Positions 54,864-62,314 of a stretch of DNA of 64,000 nt are shown here, in pieces. Under the pieces are notes generated by a model that saw nothing but the letters and a program-made list of their open reading frames with translations, was not told where the DNA came from and searched no databases. The stretch comes from an uncultured Bacteroidota bacterium. Its GTDB lineage: Bacteria > Bacteroidota > Bacteroidia > Bacteroidales > WCHB1-69. The stretch is from contig CADADB010000003.1 in assembly GCA_902786595.1 (NCBI GenBank), positions 21,206-85,205 on the forward strand, written 5' to 3'. The position numbers were made by a program, and so were the translations under genes. Numbering within the stretch: position 1 is the stretch's first letter; every line of letters begins with the position of its first letter.

Positions 54864-55228
54864 GATGAAACAAATATTAATCATGATTAAATTATTCGGC
54901 TTTAACAAAACATTTTCCAAAACCTCTTGTTTCTCCTCTGATGAAAAAAGCAGAGAAACCTTCGTCTATGCCGCTGAACGGACGGCGATGTAGTGCGCCC
55001 CTGTCGCAGCGGACTCATTTTTAAGATACCTCGGAACGGAAAGTCCCGCTGCGAAGAGTGTGAAAGAGATTTTACATTCCTGCTTTGAACATTGTTTCAG
55101 AACACCGAGAAACCTCTGATCAGGAGGTGGCGGTGATGTGTCGGATCTTCTCCGCTTATAAGAGGTCATTCTGTGTTTCCAATTTTTGATTATTGTTCTT
55201 AATATATTGTGTTTCAAATTTTTAGCCT
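54864..55228 (+). other. 365-base spacer with hairpins before cassette 2
   Basis: No gene that I can support. A 36-codon frame at 54883 (MIKLFGFNKTFSKT onward) may be chance. CGCAGCGGACT (55005-55015) pairs with AGTCCCGCTGCG (55042-55053) to form a stem with one bulge, and ACCTC/GGAGGT forms a second short hairpin near 55117-55133. These could belong to a structured leader of the sigma factor gene. Confidence 0.4.
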
Positions 55229-56095
55229 ATGAAGAATTTTACAATTTCCAAAACCATCACCAATCGTGAGGACTATGCCTTGAATTGCTATCTCAAAGAG
55301 ATTAGCCAGTATCCTTTGCTCTCTGTCGACGAGGAAGTTGAGTTGGCCGCCAGAGCCCGGGGCGGCGACGGGTCGGCAAGGGACCGCCTGGTCAAATGTA
55401 ACCTACGTTTCGTGGTGACGGTGGCCAAACAGTATCAGGGACTGGGGGTTAGTCTGATGGACCTGATTGCCGAGGGCAACATCGGGTTGCTCAAAGCCGT
55501 GGAGCGGTTTGACGAGACACGCGGTTTCAAGTTCATCTCCTATGCGGTGAATTGGATACAGCAGGCCATATTCAACGCCATCTCCTCGCAGTCGAGAATC
55601 GTACGCCTTCCCGTGAACAAGGTAGGGGAGATTCAGAAAATCAAGAAGGCCTCGTTTGCGCTTGAGCAGAAGTTGGGCCGTATCCCCACCATCGAGGAAT
55701 TATCGGACGACACTGGCATCCCGGAATACAAAATCCATGAACTCCAATGGCTGGACAGCCATAGCATGTCGCTTGATGCGTCCGTCGGCCCGGACAGCGA
55801 CACCTGCTTGGGAGACTTTATCGCCGTGGAGAAGCATGAGAAAACCGACAGCGCGTTATTGCGGGAGTCCCTTGAGACGGATTTGCGCCTTGTCCTTGAC
55901 AAGTTGTCGAAGCAGGAAAGTTTGGTGCTCCGGCTGTTATATGGCCTTGACGACGCTCGTGAACGCACTCTGGACGAGGTGGGGGAGGCAATCGGGGTTT
56001 CGCGGGAACGCGTACGGCAAATCAGCGTGAACGCGATAAGAAAACTGCGAAAAATGGGTGAGATCGCCTCCTTGCAGCTGTATCTCGCAGCCTGA
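55229..56095 (+). CDS. Divergent RpoD-type sigma factor (cassette 2)
   Basis: A 288-residue sigma-70-family protein starting at MKNFTISKTITNREDYAL. Region 1.2 (CYLKEISQYPLLSVDEEVELAARA), region 2 (CNLRFVVTVAKQYQGLGVSL; FKFISYAVNWIQQAIFNAI), region 3 and region 4 (LDEVGEAIGVSRERVRQIS) are complete. It is closer to the housekeeping RpoD pattern than the cassette 1 protein, but WWIRQS is replaced by NWIQQA. It is followed by an AAA ATPase, repeating the order of cassette 1. Confidence 0.87.
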   Translation: MKNFTISKTITNREDYALNCYLKEISQYPLLSVDEEVELAARARGGDGSARDRLVKCNLRFVVTVAKQYQGLGVSLMDLIAEGNIGLLKAVERFDETRGFKFISYAVNWIQQAIFNAISSQSRIVRLPVNKVGEIQKIKKASFALEQKLGRIPTIEELSDDTGIPEYKIHELQWLDSHSMSLDASVGPDSDTCLGDFIAVEKHEKTDSALLRESLETDLRLVLDKLSKQESLVLRLLYGLDDARERTLDEVGEAIGVSRERVRQISVNAIRKLRKMGEIASLQLYLAA

Positions 56096-56109
56096 TTTTT
56101 TTAACTATG

Positions 56110-56200
56110 ACCATGGCTATTGGCTATTAGCTATTGGCTATTGGCTGTCACCCTCAACTTCACAAATCACAAATCACAAATCACAAATCACAAGTCACCA
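56110..56200. repeat. GGCTATT and AATCACA tandem repeats
   Basis: Five GGCTATT or AGCTATT units (56110-56146) and five ACAAATC units (56160-56200) fill the space between the sigma factor and AAA genes. They are simple-sequence filler like that seen elsewhere in the window, not a CRISPR array. Confidence 0.7.
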
Positions 56201-56217
56201 ATAAAAACATCTTCAAA

Positions 56218-57969
56218 ATGGGAAAAAACAAACAAGAATTCAACGCCGTCGCCGCCGTGACAAACATTGCCAAACTGTTAGAAGACTCTCGCTACGAGGT
56301 CTTCCGCCTCTATGAACCCGATTTGGGCAAAGCCTACGAAGGGGAACTTTTCAGACGCAAAAAGAACGACCAGCCTCTTGACCTCCAATGCGTTGAAAAG
56401 GAACTTCGTGAGGAAATCGACCACCTCAGCCGCTTCCTGAAAACCACCCCAACGGAAACCATTCTTCTTGTGGTAGTCTATGCCATCCGTCTTATCCGCA
56501 ACAGCGTGGTCGGTGTCATGGACATCTGCCGCTACCTCGGCATCACTGCCCTCGACTTCTTGCCGCTGAAGAACAGTTTCAACTCCCTGCTGCACAAACA
56601 GCTCATCCGTGTGGCCAACCAGCGGCGCAGTAATTACGAATATGTCGTGAGCGGTGCGGTGGAGCAGGCGCTTCTCTCCAACAAGCCGATGAAGAAGTTG
56701 AAGCCTTTTGAGATGGACCGTTTCAAATTCTGCTCAAATATCTCAAATCTTATCGAGAACCGCAGCGACGGTGAAATCGACACGTCCGGACTGTTTTTGC
56801 TGGTTCTGGAAAAAGAGGCCGAGAACGGTCACCTTAAGTTGGTGCGGGAACTGAAAAAGGTGCTCCCCGAGGTGGAAGCCCGCACGCTCTTTTATGAAAT
56901 CTGTGACGATTTCATGGAAGGTCGCTTTCGCCAAATGAGCACCAGCGTGGAATGCACCCTGGATGACATCTACGATGACTACCGCGACCGGATTGACATG
57001 GCCAGGGCTATCATGAACAATCGCCATGCGGCCATTGAAGCAGATTTGGTGGAGCTGCTTCCCGCCCGTTTCCTCGCCGAGGCCGAACTCGCGCTGACCG
57101 AAAAAGGCAAGCGGCTCTTCTTGGAGGACGACTACGACCTGTTCTGCGCCAAGGGCGGCTCCGATAAACGCCTGTTGTCGCCCGACAAAATCCCTGCCCG
57201 TGAGCTTTTCTTCGGCGAGGAGCTGGCGCGCGACATCGACTTCGTGAAGCAGAGTCTGCACGAGGAGCCGTTCATGGCGTTGCAGAAGCGGCTGGAGGAG
57301 AACTCGCTGCCCAAGGGTGTGGCGATACTATTCCACGGGCTGCCCGGCACCGGCAAGACCGCTGCGGTGGATATGATTGCCAAAGCCACCGGCCGTAGCG
57401 TCTATCACGTTGATATCGCCGCCTCTAAGACCTGTTGGTTCGGCGAGAGCGAGAAATTGTTCAAGAAAATCTTCACCGACTACCGCCGCATGTGCGAAAC
57501 GGAGGAGCGCAAGCCCATCCTGTTGTTCAACGAGGCCGACGCACTTTTCAGCAAGCGCCGCGACGTCGATTCCGGCAACAGTGCCCAGACCGAGAACGCC
57601 CTACAGAACATCCTGTTGGAGGAGATGGAAACGCTGGACGGCATCCTCATTGCCACCACCAACCTGTGCGACAACTTCGACAGCGCCTTTGAGCGCCGCT
57701 TCCTCTTCAAAGTGAAGTTCGGGCAGCCGACTACCGATGCTAAGAAGTCCATCTGGAAGAGCAAGCTCCCGTGGCTCACGGAAGAGCAGTGCGGGCTGTT
57801 GGCGGCGAAATATGACCTCTCGGGCGGCGAAATCGACAACATCGTGCGCAAGAGTCTCATGGAGGAGGTGTTGAGCGGCATCCGTCCCGGCGTGGAGATG
57901 CTAGAGGCCTGGTGCCGCAGCGAGAAGCTGACAGGGAAGGGCGGAAACTCCATCGGGTTTGCGTGTTGA
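56218..57969 (+). CDS. AAA ATPase (cassette 2)
   Basis: A 583-residue protein starting at MGKNKQEFNAVAAVTNIAKLL; an upstream in-frame ATG would only add translated repeat. The layout matches the cassette 1 ATPase: an N-terminal helical domain, then the AAA domain with Walker A GLPGTGKTA (about 374), Walker B ILLFNEADALF with the same Asn, IATTNLCDNF, and FERRFLFKVKFG. The C-terminal segment LSGGEIDNIVRKSLMEEV matches cassette 1 closely. The two are paralogues from a local duplication or two acquisitions. Confidence 0.85.
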   Translation: MGKNKQEFNAVAAVTNIAKLLEDSRYEVFRLYEPDLGKAYEGELFRRKKNDQPLDLQCVEKELREEIDHLSRFLKTTPTETILLVVVYAIRLIRNSVVGVMDICRYLGITALDFLPLKNSFNSLLHKQLIRVANQRRSNYEYVVSGAVEQALLSNKPMKKLKPFEMDRFKFCSNISNLIENRSDGEIDTSGLFLLVLEKEAENGHLKLVRELKKVLPEVEARTLFYEICDDFMEGRFRQMSTSVECTLDDIYDDYRDRIDMARAIMNNRHAAIEADLVELLPARFLAEAELALTEKGKRLFLEDDYDLFCAKGGSDKRLLSPDKIPARELFFGEELARDIDFVKQSLHEEPFMALQKRLEENSLPKGVAILFHGLPGTGKTAAVDMIAKATGRSVYHVDIAASKTCWFGESEKLFKKIFTDYRRMCETEERKPILLFNEADALFSKRRDVDSGNSAQTENALQNILLEEMETLDGILIATTNLCDNFDSAFERRFLFKVKFGQPTTDAKKSIWKSKLPWLTEEQCGLLAAKYDLSGGEIDNIVRKSLMEEVLSGIRPGVEMLEAWCRSEKLTGKGGNSIGFAC

Positions 57970-57970
57970 G

Positions 57971-58012
57971 TGTCGGCTGTTAGCTGTTAGCTGTTGGCCT
58001 TTGGCTGTTGGT
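57971..58012. repeat. GCTGTTGGCTGTTA tandem repeat
   Basis: Six degenerate GCTGTTA, GCTGTTG or GCCTTTG units follow the AAA ATPase stop. They are of the same class as the repeats at 20496 and 56110. Confidence 0.65.
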
Positions 58013-58172
58013 GCCGAACGTACCACATACATTTGTGAGCAGGAGGTTCCGCTCGCTCACTGCGTTCGTTTGCGGAATGGTGCATCGCGTTTGGGAAGGG
58101 AAAGTGAAAAGACGGGCGACGGCATGAAAAGTGAAAATTCAGAAGTTCCTCTAAATAGTCTATATGGTTGAA

Positions 58173-58191
58173 TTTTGGCACGATATTTGCA
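58173..58191 (+). promoter_or_regulatory. Sigma-54 consensus promoter before the hydrolase
   Basis: TTGGCACGATATTTGCA matches the sigma-54 consensus YTGGCACGNNNNTTGC: GG at 58177-58178, ten bases, GC at 58189-58190. It lies 70 bases before the hydrolase start. It is the clearest of the six sites. Confidence 0.6.
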
Positions 58192-58260
58192 AAACAAATA
58201 CGCAAGATTCTGTCCTTAAGGACAGCTCAAAACAATATTAATAACCAACCTCAAAGATTT

Positions 58261-58926
58261 ATGAACATTCTCTTTCTTCACGGAATGGGTGGTAGTGGTG
58301 GCAGCTTCATACCCCGCTGTTTGGATAAAAAACTCTCGAAAATGCATTTCATCACCAAGGATGGTGAGCCCTGCGACCTCAAGGTCATACGTAAGACCTA
58401 CAACTACGACCCGGACATTGCGACGGAGCAGATCTCCAAACTGGTGGAGACCAACCACCCCGTCCTCGTCATAGGGGAATCTATGGGAGCCATCCACGCG
58501 CTCGGCATCCGGGGCATCCCGCACATTTATCTCAGTCCGGCACTTAACTACGACAGGGGAGTCGACCTCTTCCTGCCACTGGCTGAACTTGGCAGTAAGT
58601 TTGGGCTCATCTATCGGAAACGGCGCGGAACCAGACGCCAGGAGATTGTTGGCGACCCCAAGCTGCTGGCCAAGTTCAAACCGATGCTGGATGGTTACAA
58701 GCAGGCCATCCTCGACAATCCCCGTGACCCTTCCTATGCATATTTCGGCAAGAACGACCCTTTCAAGGTGAGGGGGATCGTCAGCATTGAGGAATACAAA
58801 CGGCTCTATGGCGACAGTGGGGACAATTACGAGGAGTTTGATGGGGGGCACGTCTTGGATGTCAGTCGTCTTGATGACACCCTTGTGCCGAAGATTGTTG
58901 AGATGCTCGGTTTGGAGGTTGCATAA
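58261..58926 (+). CDS. Alpha/beta hydrolase of YqiA/UPF0227-like type
   Basis: A 221-residue protein starting at MNILFLHGMGGSGGSF; the longer frame begins inside the promoter. The nucleophile elbow is GESMGA (Ser in GxSxG), and the catalytic histidine is probably the one in DGGHVLD near residue 199. An acidic residue in KNDPFKVRG completes a plausible triad. The substrate is unknown; the compact form without a lid resembles YqiA/UPF0227 esterases. A sigma-54 consensus promoter precedes it and a caspase-like gene follows. Confidence 0.75.
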   Translation: MNILFLHGMGGSGGSFIPRCLDKKLSKMHFITKDGEPCDLKVIRKTYNYDPDIATEQISKLVETNHPVLVIGESMGAIHALGIRGIPHIYLSPALNYDRGVDLFLPLAELGSKFGLIYRKRRGTRRQEIVGDPKLLAKFKPMLDGYKQAILDNPRDPSYAYFGKNDPFKVRGIVSIEEYKRLYGDSGDNYEEFDGGHVLDVSRLDDTLVPKIVEMLGLEVA

Positions 58927-59067
58927 ACCTCCAAACCGTCTCGAAATGAGATAAAACCAACTATTTCATATGATAAAAACATTTATTAATAAATTAACAC
59001 TTGAATCCGTTCAGGAAATTCCTTTTCCTGTGAATGAGGTTTAAATTTCAATATTTGCCATATACTA

Positions 59068-59604
59068 ATGATAGTAATACATATTGATTCAATGGAAGAC
59101 ACGGCCGGCTTGAAGAAAGCGTACGAGGGTCTCGAGAATGTGACGTTGCTCTACAATGCCTCCTACGACGATATCTGCGAAGAACTCGAGCGCAACGAAG
59201 ATCCCGTTGTGATGTGTCTTGGGCACGGCAGCCCAAACGGTCTGTTCGGCGTGGGATTCTGGGGATTTGCCATTGACGGCACCATGACCAATCTTCTGAA
59301 AGACAGGACTATGATTGGCATTTGGTGTTATGCGGACGAATTTGGCAAAGCCAATGACTTGCACGGCTTTTTCACGTCGATGTTCATCTCCAACATTGAC
59401 GAGGCAATGTTTATGGGATATGGGTTCGATGACATCACCGACAACGACATCTACCTTGAAACGGACCTCTTTTGCAAGAATATCAACGCTTTCCTGCGCG
59501 ATGGTGTGCCTCTGAGCCAGTGGGTGACATTGCTGCAGTCCGGTTGCCACAAGGAGAAGGGTTTTGTGAAGTTCAACTATGATGGATTGACGTATTTGGA
59601 GTGA
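59068..59604 (+). CDS. Small caspase/CHAT-like (clan CD-type) protein
   Basis: A 178-residue protein. A hydrophobic strand ends in the dyad motif LGHGSPNG (His near residue 53), and about 33 residues later IGIWCYADEFG places a cysteine (near 86) at the end of a second strand. It is followed by a helix-strand unit (GFFTSMFISNIDEAMFMGY) like that of CHAT and C25 proteases. The spacing and strand-His-Gly / strand-Cys pattern fit the clan CD fold. No family was recognised by name. It would be a minimal protease domain without signal peptide. Confidence 0.55.
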   Translation: MIVIHIDSMEDTAGLKKAYEGLENVTLLYNASYDDICEELERNEDPVVMCLGHGSPNGLFGVGFWGFAIDGTMTNLLKDRTMIGIWCYADEFGKANDLHGFFTSMFISNIDEAMFMGYGFDDITDNDIYLETDLFCKNINAFLRDGVPLSQWVTLLQSGCHKEKGFVKFNYDGLTYLE

Positions 59605-59711
59605 GATGTGAGAACAATAGTTGGAAAAATTTCGTATATTTGTAACGCCAAACTTTCACACTTGCGTGATGACCATAAATGATTGAAAAGTTCAAATTAA
59701 AAGGTAATAGA

Positions 59712-59768
59712 ATGGACATCAAAAAGGAAGAGCTGCAGCGAAAATTCAACGAATATAAAAATAATTGA
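59712..59768 (+). pseudogene. Decayed SprT-like N-terminus
   Basis: The frame reads MDIKKEELQRKFNEYKNN and stops. It matches the first 18 residues of the SprT-like protein at 44529 (MNITKEELQRKFNQYNNL) with five to six changes. The rest of the gene, including the HEMVH site, is missing. It is a remnant of a second SprT-like gene or of a duplicated segment. Confidence 0.6.
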
Positions 59769-59794
59769 GACAAAAAACATTCAGACAACTGATT

Positions 59795-60283
59795 ATGAGA
59801 TATTTATTCTACACATTGTTTTCAATGGCATTGGCATTGCTTTTGATGTGCTGCCATCCTAAAGAAGTGAAGTTCAACCGTTACCACAATGTCCGCTACG
59901 GATTTGAGGTAGAATATCCGTCATTTATGCGGATGAACGCGGCACCAGAAAATGGGGACGGATTCTCCTGCCAGGGTCGAGGAATGGAAATAGTGGCCTA
60001 TGGTTGCCAGAATCTGAATTATGAAACAGGAGCCTTACTCACGCTTCAGGAAGTGACAGAAAGGTTCGCTCTCCCTACCGACACGTTCAGACGTGCAGTG
60101 GAAGGCGTCTTCGAGCACGGCGGCATAGACGAAACCGGAGAAGTCTATATGGAACGAATCCAGATGTGCCCTGACAGCGATGATGGAAACATCCTGGAAG
60201 TGGTAAGAGTTTCCTATCCGCAACGGAAATCTGATGAATTGGAGAAAATAGCTGAAAGGGTGATGGCAAGCCTAGAGAATTAA
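59795..60283 (+). CDS. Small lipoprotein
   Basis: A 162-residue lipoprotein starting at MRYLFYTLFSMALALLLMCCHP, with a lipobox at LLMCC; an in-frame TTG 30 bases upstream is a weaker start that overlaps the SprT remnant. The mature part begins HPKEVKFNRYHNVRYGFEVEYPSFM, a pattern seen in some Bacteroidota lipoproteins of unknown function with short beta strands. No enzyme motif is seen. Confidence 0.65.
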   Translation: MRYLFYTLFSMALALLLMCCHPKEVKFNRYHNVRYGFEVEYPSFMRMNAAPENGDGFSCQGRGMEIVAYGCQNLNYETGALLTLQEVTERFALPTDTFRRAVEGVFEHGGIDETGEVYMERIQMCPDSDDGNILEVVRVSYPQRKSDELEKIAERVMASLEN

Positions 60284-60291
60284 TAGTCGAA

Positions 60292-60579
60292 TCACCCCGT
60301 GATATTCATCAGAATTTCACCGCAGGATGATTGCCCCGCACGGATATAGCTTCCGTCGATGTTCATCAGGATACTGCCGCAGGGTGATTGTCCCGCACGG
60401 ATGTATTTGCCGTCAATGTTCATCAGGATTTCATTGTATTGGCCTTGTCCCTCACGAATGTATTTCCCATCGATGTTGAACAGTATTTCATCATAGCGAG
60501 ATTGCCCTTTACGGATATACTTCCCGTCGATGTTGAACAGAATTTGTCCATCGCGACTTTGTCCTTTCCTGATATACAT
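60292..60579 (-). CDS. Five-repeat beta-strand protein
   Basis: A 95-residue protein built almost wholly of five tandem 19-residue units (57 bases each) of the form YIRxGQSxxxxILMNIDGx, starting MYIRKGQSRDGQILFNIDG. The DNA units are themselves similar, suggesting recent unit duplication. Each unit could supply two beta strands of a small ring-like or 'beta-flower' fold. The function is unknown. It lies 9 bases after the RpoN-like gene in the same orientation. Confidence 0.7.
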   Translation of the reverse strand: MYIRKGQSRDGQILFNIDGKYIRKGQSRYDEILFNIDGKYIREGQGQYNEILMNIDGKYIRAGQSPCGSILMNIDGSYIRAGQSSCGEILMNITG

Positions 60580-60588
60580 AAGTGTGTT

Positions 60589-61434
60589 TTATTTGAGATA
60601 TGGAGAGGTCTGTTTGCGGTCAAGGATGTTGCGGTATTTGGTCACGGTGCGCCGTTTGATGTCATAGCCCATCTGTTGCAGCCGTTTGCAGATCTCTTCG
60701 TCGCTCAACGGCTTCCCTGTCTCCGCTCCCTCGCGGATGCCTTTGATCCGGTAAAGCAATTCCAGCCGCGAAACGATGCCGTGCTCGCCCTTGAGTCCTT
60801 CGTCGAAGAGGGATGGCTGTTCCAGGTCGAGCACGTTGTTGTCGAGCGTGAACACTTTGCCGCAGGGCGAGTAGATGCGCACGTGCCGCGTGCAGCGTGA
60901 CACGGAGGTGATGTCCACCCCAAGATCTTGCGAAACCTCCTTCAGGGTAAGTCTCCGGGCGGCACTGGGCTCGCCGAAGAAGACGAACTTCGACTGCGAC
61001 ACCACGCAGTGCTGGATGATTCTCCTCACAGTTTCATCACTTAAGCCGTCGTATAGTTCGAACAATGCGTAAATCACGCCCTTTTGACCAAAAATCTCTG
61101 TCAGTCTGTCATAACTGTAGTGGTCGATGTCAGAGTCGGGCAAGTTGGGCTGCAAATCTTCCTGATGCGGGAGTCCGATCTCGCCTTGAGAGTCGAGGAT
61201 GCACACGCCCACCCCTTTTTTCTTGTAGGTGGTTGGATGATTCTCGGCCGTGCTGAGGTGCAACCGGATGAAACGACTAAGGTCATATGCTTGCTCGTCC
61301 ATCGGCAGGTGAAAAGAGGTGGTTTTACCGTTCTTCTTGATCTTGAATACAAGCATGTCGCCCTCAGGCACCACATCCATCTGTTTGTCCTTGTCGAGAG
61401 CATCGGTATATACGTTGTTAAAATAGAGTAGCAT
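60589..61434 (-). CDS. RpoN-like DNA-binding protein without sigma-54 N-terminal regions
   Basis: A 281-residue protein starting at MLLYFNNVYTDAL. The C-terminal half (about residues 150-281) is a sigma-54 DNA-binding domain: LTLKEVSQDLGVDITSVSR then RIYSPCGKVFTL matches the helix-turn-helix region, and PLSDEEICKRLQQMGYDI then KRRTVTKYRN matches the RpoN box (usual ARRTVAKYRE). Residues 1-150 match neither the glutamine-rich region I nor the sigma-54 core-binding domain. It is therefore unlikely to be a complete sigma-54. It could be a dedicated repressor or activator at sigma-54-like sites. A sigma-54-like site lies directly upstream. Confidence 0.8.
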   Translation of the reverse strand: MLLYFNNVYTDALDKDKQMDVVPEGDMLVFKIKKNGKTTSFHLPMDEQAYDLSRFIRLHLSTAENHPTTYKKKGVGVCILDSQGEIGLPHQEDLQPNLPDSDIDHYSYDRLTEIFGQKGVIYALFELYDGLSDETVRRIIQHCVVSQSKFVFFGEPSAARRLTLKEVSQDLGVDITSVSRCTRHVRIYSPCGKVFTLDNNVLDLEQPSLFDEGLKGEHGIVSRLELLYRIKGIREGAETGKPLSDEEICKRLQQMGYDIKRRTVTKYRNILDRKQTSPYLK

Positions 61435-61474
61435 AAAACAGGGTTTATGATTAAAATTATTTGTTATTATGTAT

Positions 61475-61491
61475 AACAAAAATCATGCCAA
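61475..61491 (-). promoter_or_regulatory. Sigma-54-like promoter site before the RpoN-like gene
   Basis: On the minus strand TTGGCATGATTTTTGTT: GG, ten bases, GT. It lies about 40 bases before the RpoN-like start and inside the left arm of the inverted repeat at 61481-61522, so the gene may regulate itself. Confidence 0.45.
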
Positions 61492-61522
61492 AATGTCAGA
61501 ACTCTGACATTTTGGCATGATT
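61481..61522. repeat. Perfect 20-base inverted repeat AATCATGCCAAAATGTCAGA
   Basis: Two 20-base arms are exact reverse complements separated by two bases. The left arm contains the retropepsin stop codon and the sigma-54-like site of the RpoN-like gene. TTTTGGCA is repeated twice more at 61539 and 61547. A T-rich stretch follows on the minus strand, so it could serve as operator, terminator or both. Confidence 0.8.
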
Positions 61523-62230
61523 CTGATATTCTGACGTGTTTTGGCATTTTGGCAGGACCCTCAGTTGGACAGTCTTGTTCCTAAGGTCGAGCAGGACGGC
61601 GAAATGCTGGAAAAGGTCGTGGCCGATGATGCCTGTGGCTCCGGTAAGGTTGAGGAGCGACAACTCGAGTATTTGGGGAAGCGTGCCGTAACTCACCGGA
61701 AATTCGTGGCCCTCGATGCTTGTCGGAATGCGGTAGACGGGGGTCTCAAAGTGGCCGTATCCTGGATAAAAGTCGCCCTCCTGTCCCTCTGGGGTCAGCC
61801 CGTCGACAAAGTTCCTCTTGACATAACTGATTTTGGCCCCCGAGTCCAGGAAGTAATTCCCGTCCAACCCGTTCAGATTCAATGACACACAGGGAAGTCC
61901 CAATTTGCTGGAAAGGGGGAAGCTTTCCCCGTCTGTCATCGACAATTCCTCGTCACTGAAGGTTATGGAGGATTCTCCGCAGTCGATGAGCACGCTGAAG
62001 TGCTTCAGGATGTCGCAACCCACCAGGGCGTCGATGTGGGTGCCAAGCATCTCGCTGATGATGTCGGGCGGGAAACTCAGAATCCCTTTGTGAGCGTACT
62101 TTCCGAGAAATTCGAATTCGTCTCCGTCAAAAAGTGTGCTTGGAGAACCCGTGTCAATCAATAATGTCCGGCCGTTGTCGTTGATAATAATGTGATGGTC
62201 AAAAGCTCTGATTTCAAATGTTTTAATCAT
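61496..62230 (-). CDS. Retropepsin-like aspartic protease with two Asp-containing lobes
   Basis: A 244-residue protein starting at MIKTFEIRAFDHHII. Two active-site motifs are visible: LIDTGSPSTLF near residue 26 and FLDSGAKISYV near residue 127. Each is followed by a psi-loop-type hydrophobic pattern (DALVGCDILKHF and TGIIGHDLFQHF). This is the two-lobed layout of pepsin-like proteins in a compact form. No signal peptide is seen, so it is probably cytosolic. It is preceded by a sigma-54-like promoter and followed by the RpoN-like gene in the same direction. Confidence 0.78.
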   Translation of the reverse strand: MIKTFEIRAFDHHIIINDNGRTLLIDTGSPSTLFDGDEFEFLGKYAHKGILSFPPDIISEMLGTHIDALVGCDILKHFSVLIDCGESSITFSDEELSMTDGESFPLSSKLGLPCVSLNLNGLDGNYFLDSGAKISYVKRNFVDGLTPEGQEGDFYPGYGHFETPVYRIPTSIEGHEFPVSYGTLPQILELSLLNLTGATGIIGHDLFQHFAVLLDLRNKTVQLRVLPKCQNTSEYQNHAKMSEF

Positions 62231-62271
62231 AATGTTTGATTTTGATGAGACATAAATTTGTATTTTGCTTG

Positions 62272-62288
62272 CGCAATAATCGTGCCAA
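62272..62288 (-). promoter_or_regulatory. Sigma-54 consensus promoter before the retropepsin gene
   Basis: On the minus strand TTGGCACGATTATTGCG: GG at 62286-62285, ten bases, GC at 62274-62273. It is nearly identical to the site at 58175 and lies about 42 bases before the retropepsin start. Confidence 0.55.
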
Positions 62289-62314
62289 TGTATTGCGAGG
62301 TTTAAAGATTGTTT

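Noticed and set aside
54966-55217. 83-residue minus-strand gene in the spacer before cassette 2
   Set aside because: Low-complexity composition, no start signal of quality and no recognisable motif; hairpins explain the region better.
56110-56200. CRISPR-like array
   Set aside because: Units are only 7 bases and contiguous without spacers, and no cas gene is near. The 57-base repeats at 60292 are coding units, not an array.
58168-58260. Upstream start for the alpha/beta hydrolase
   Set aside because: The extra residues cover the sigma-54 promoter and show no conserved pattern; the Rossmann-like start at MNILFLHG is typical.
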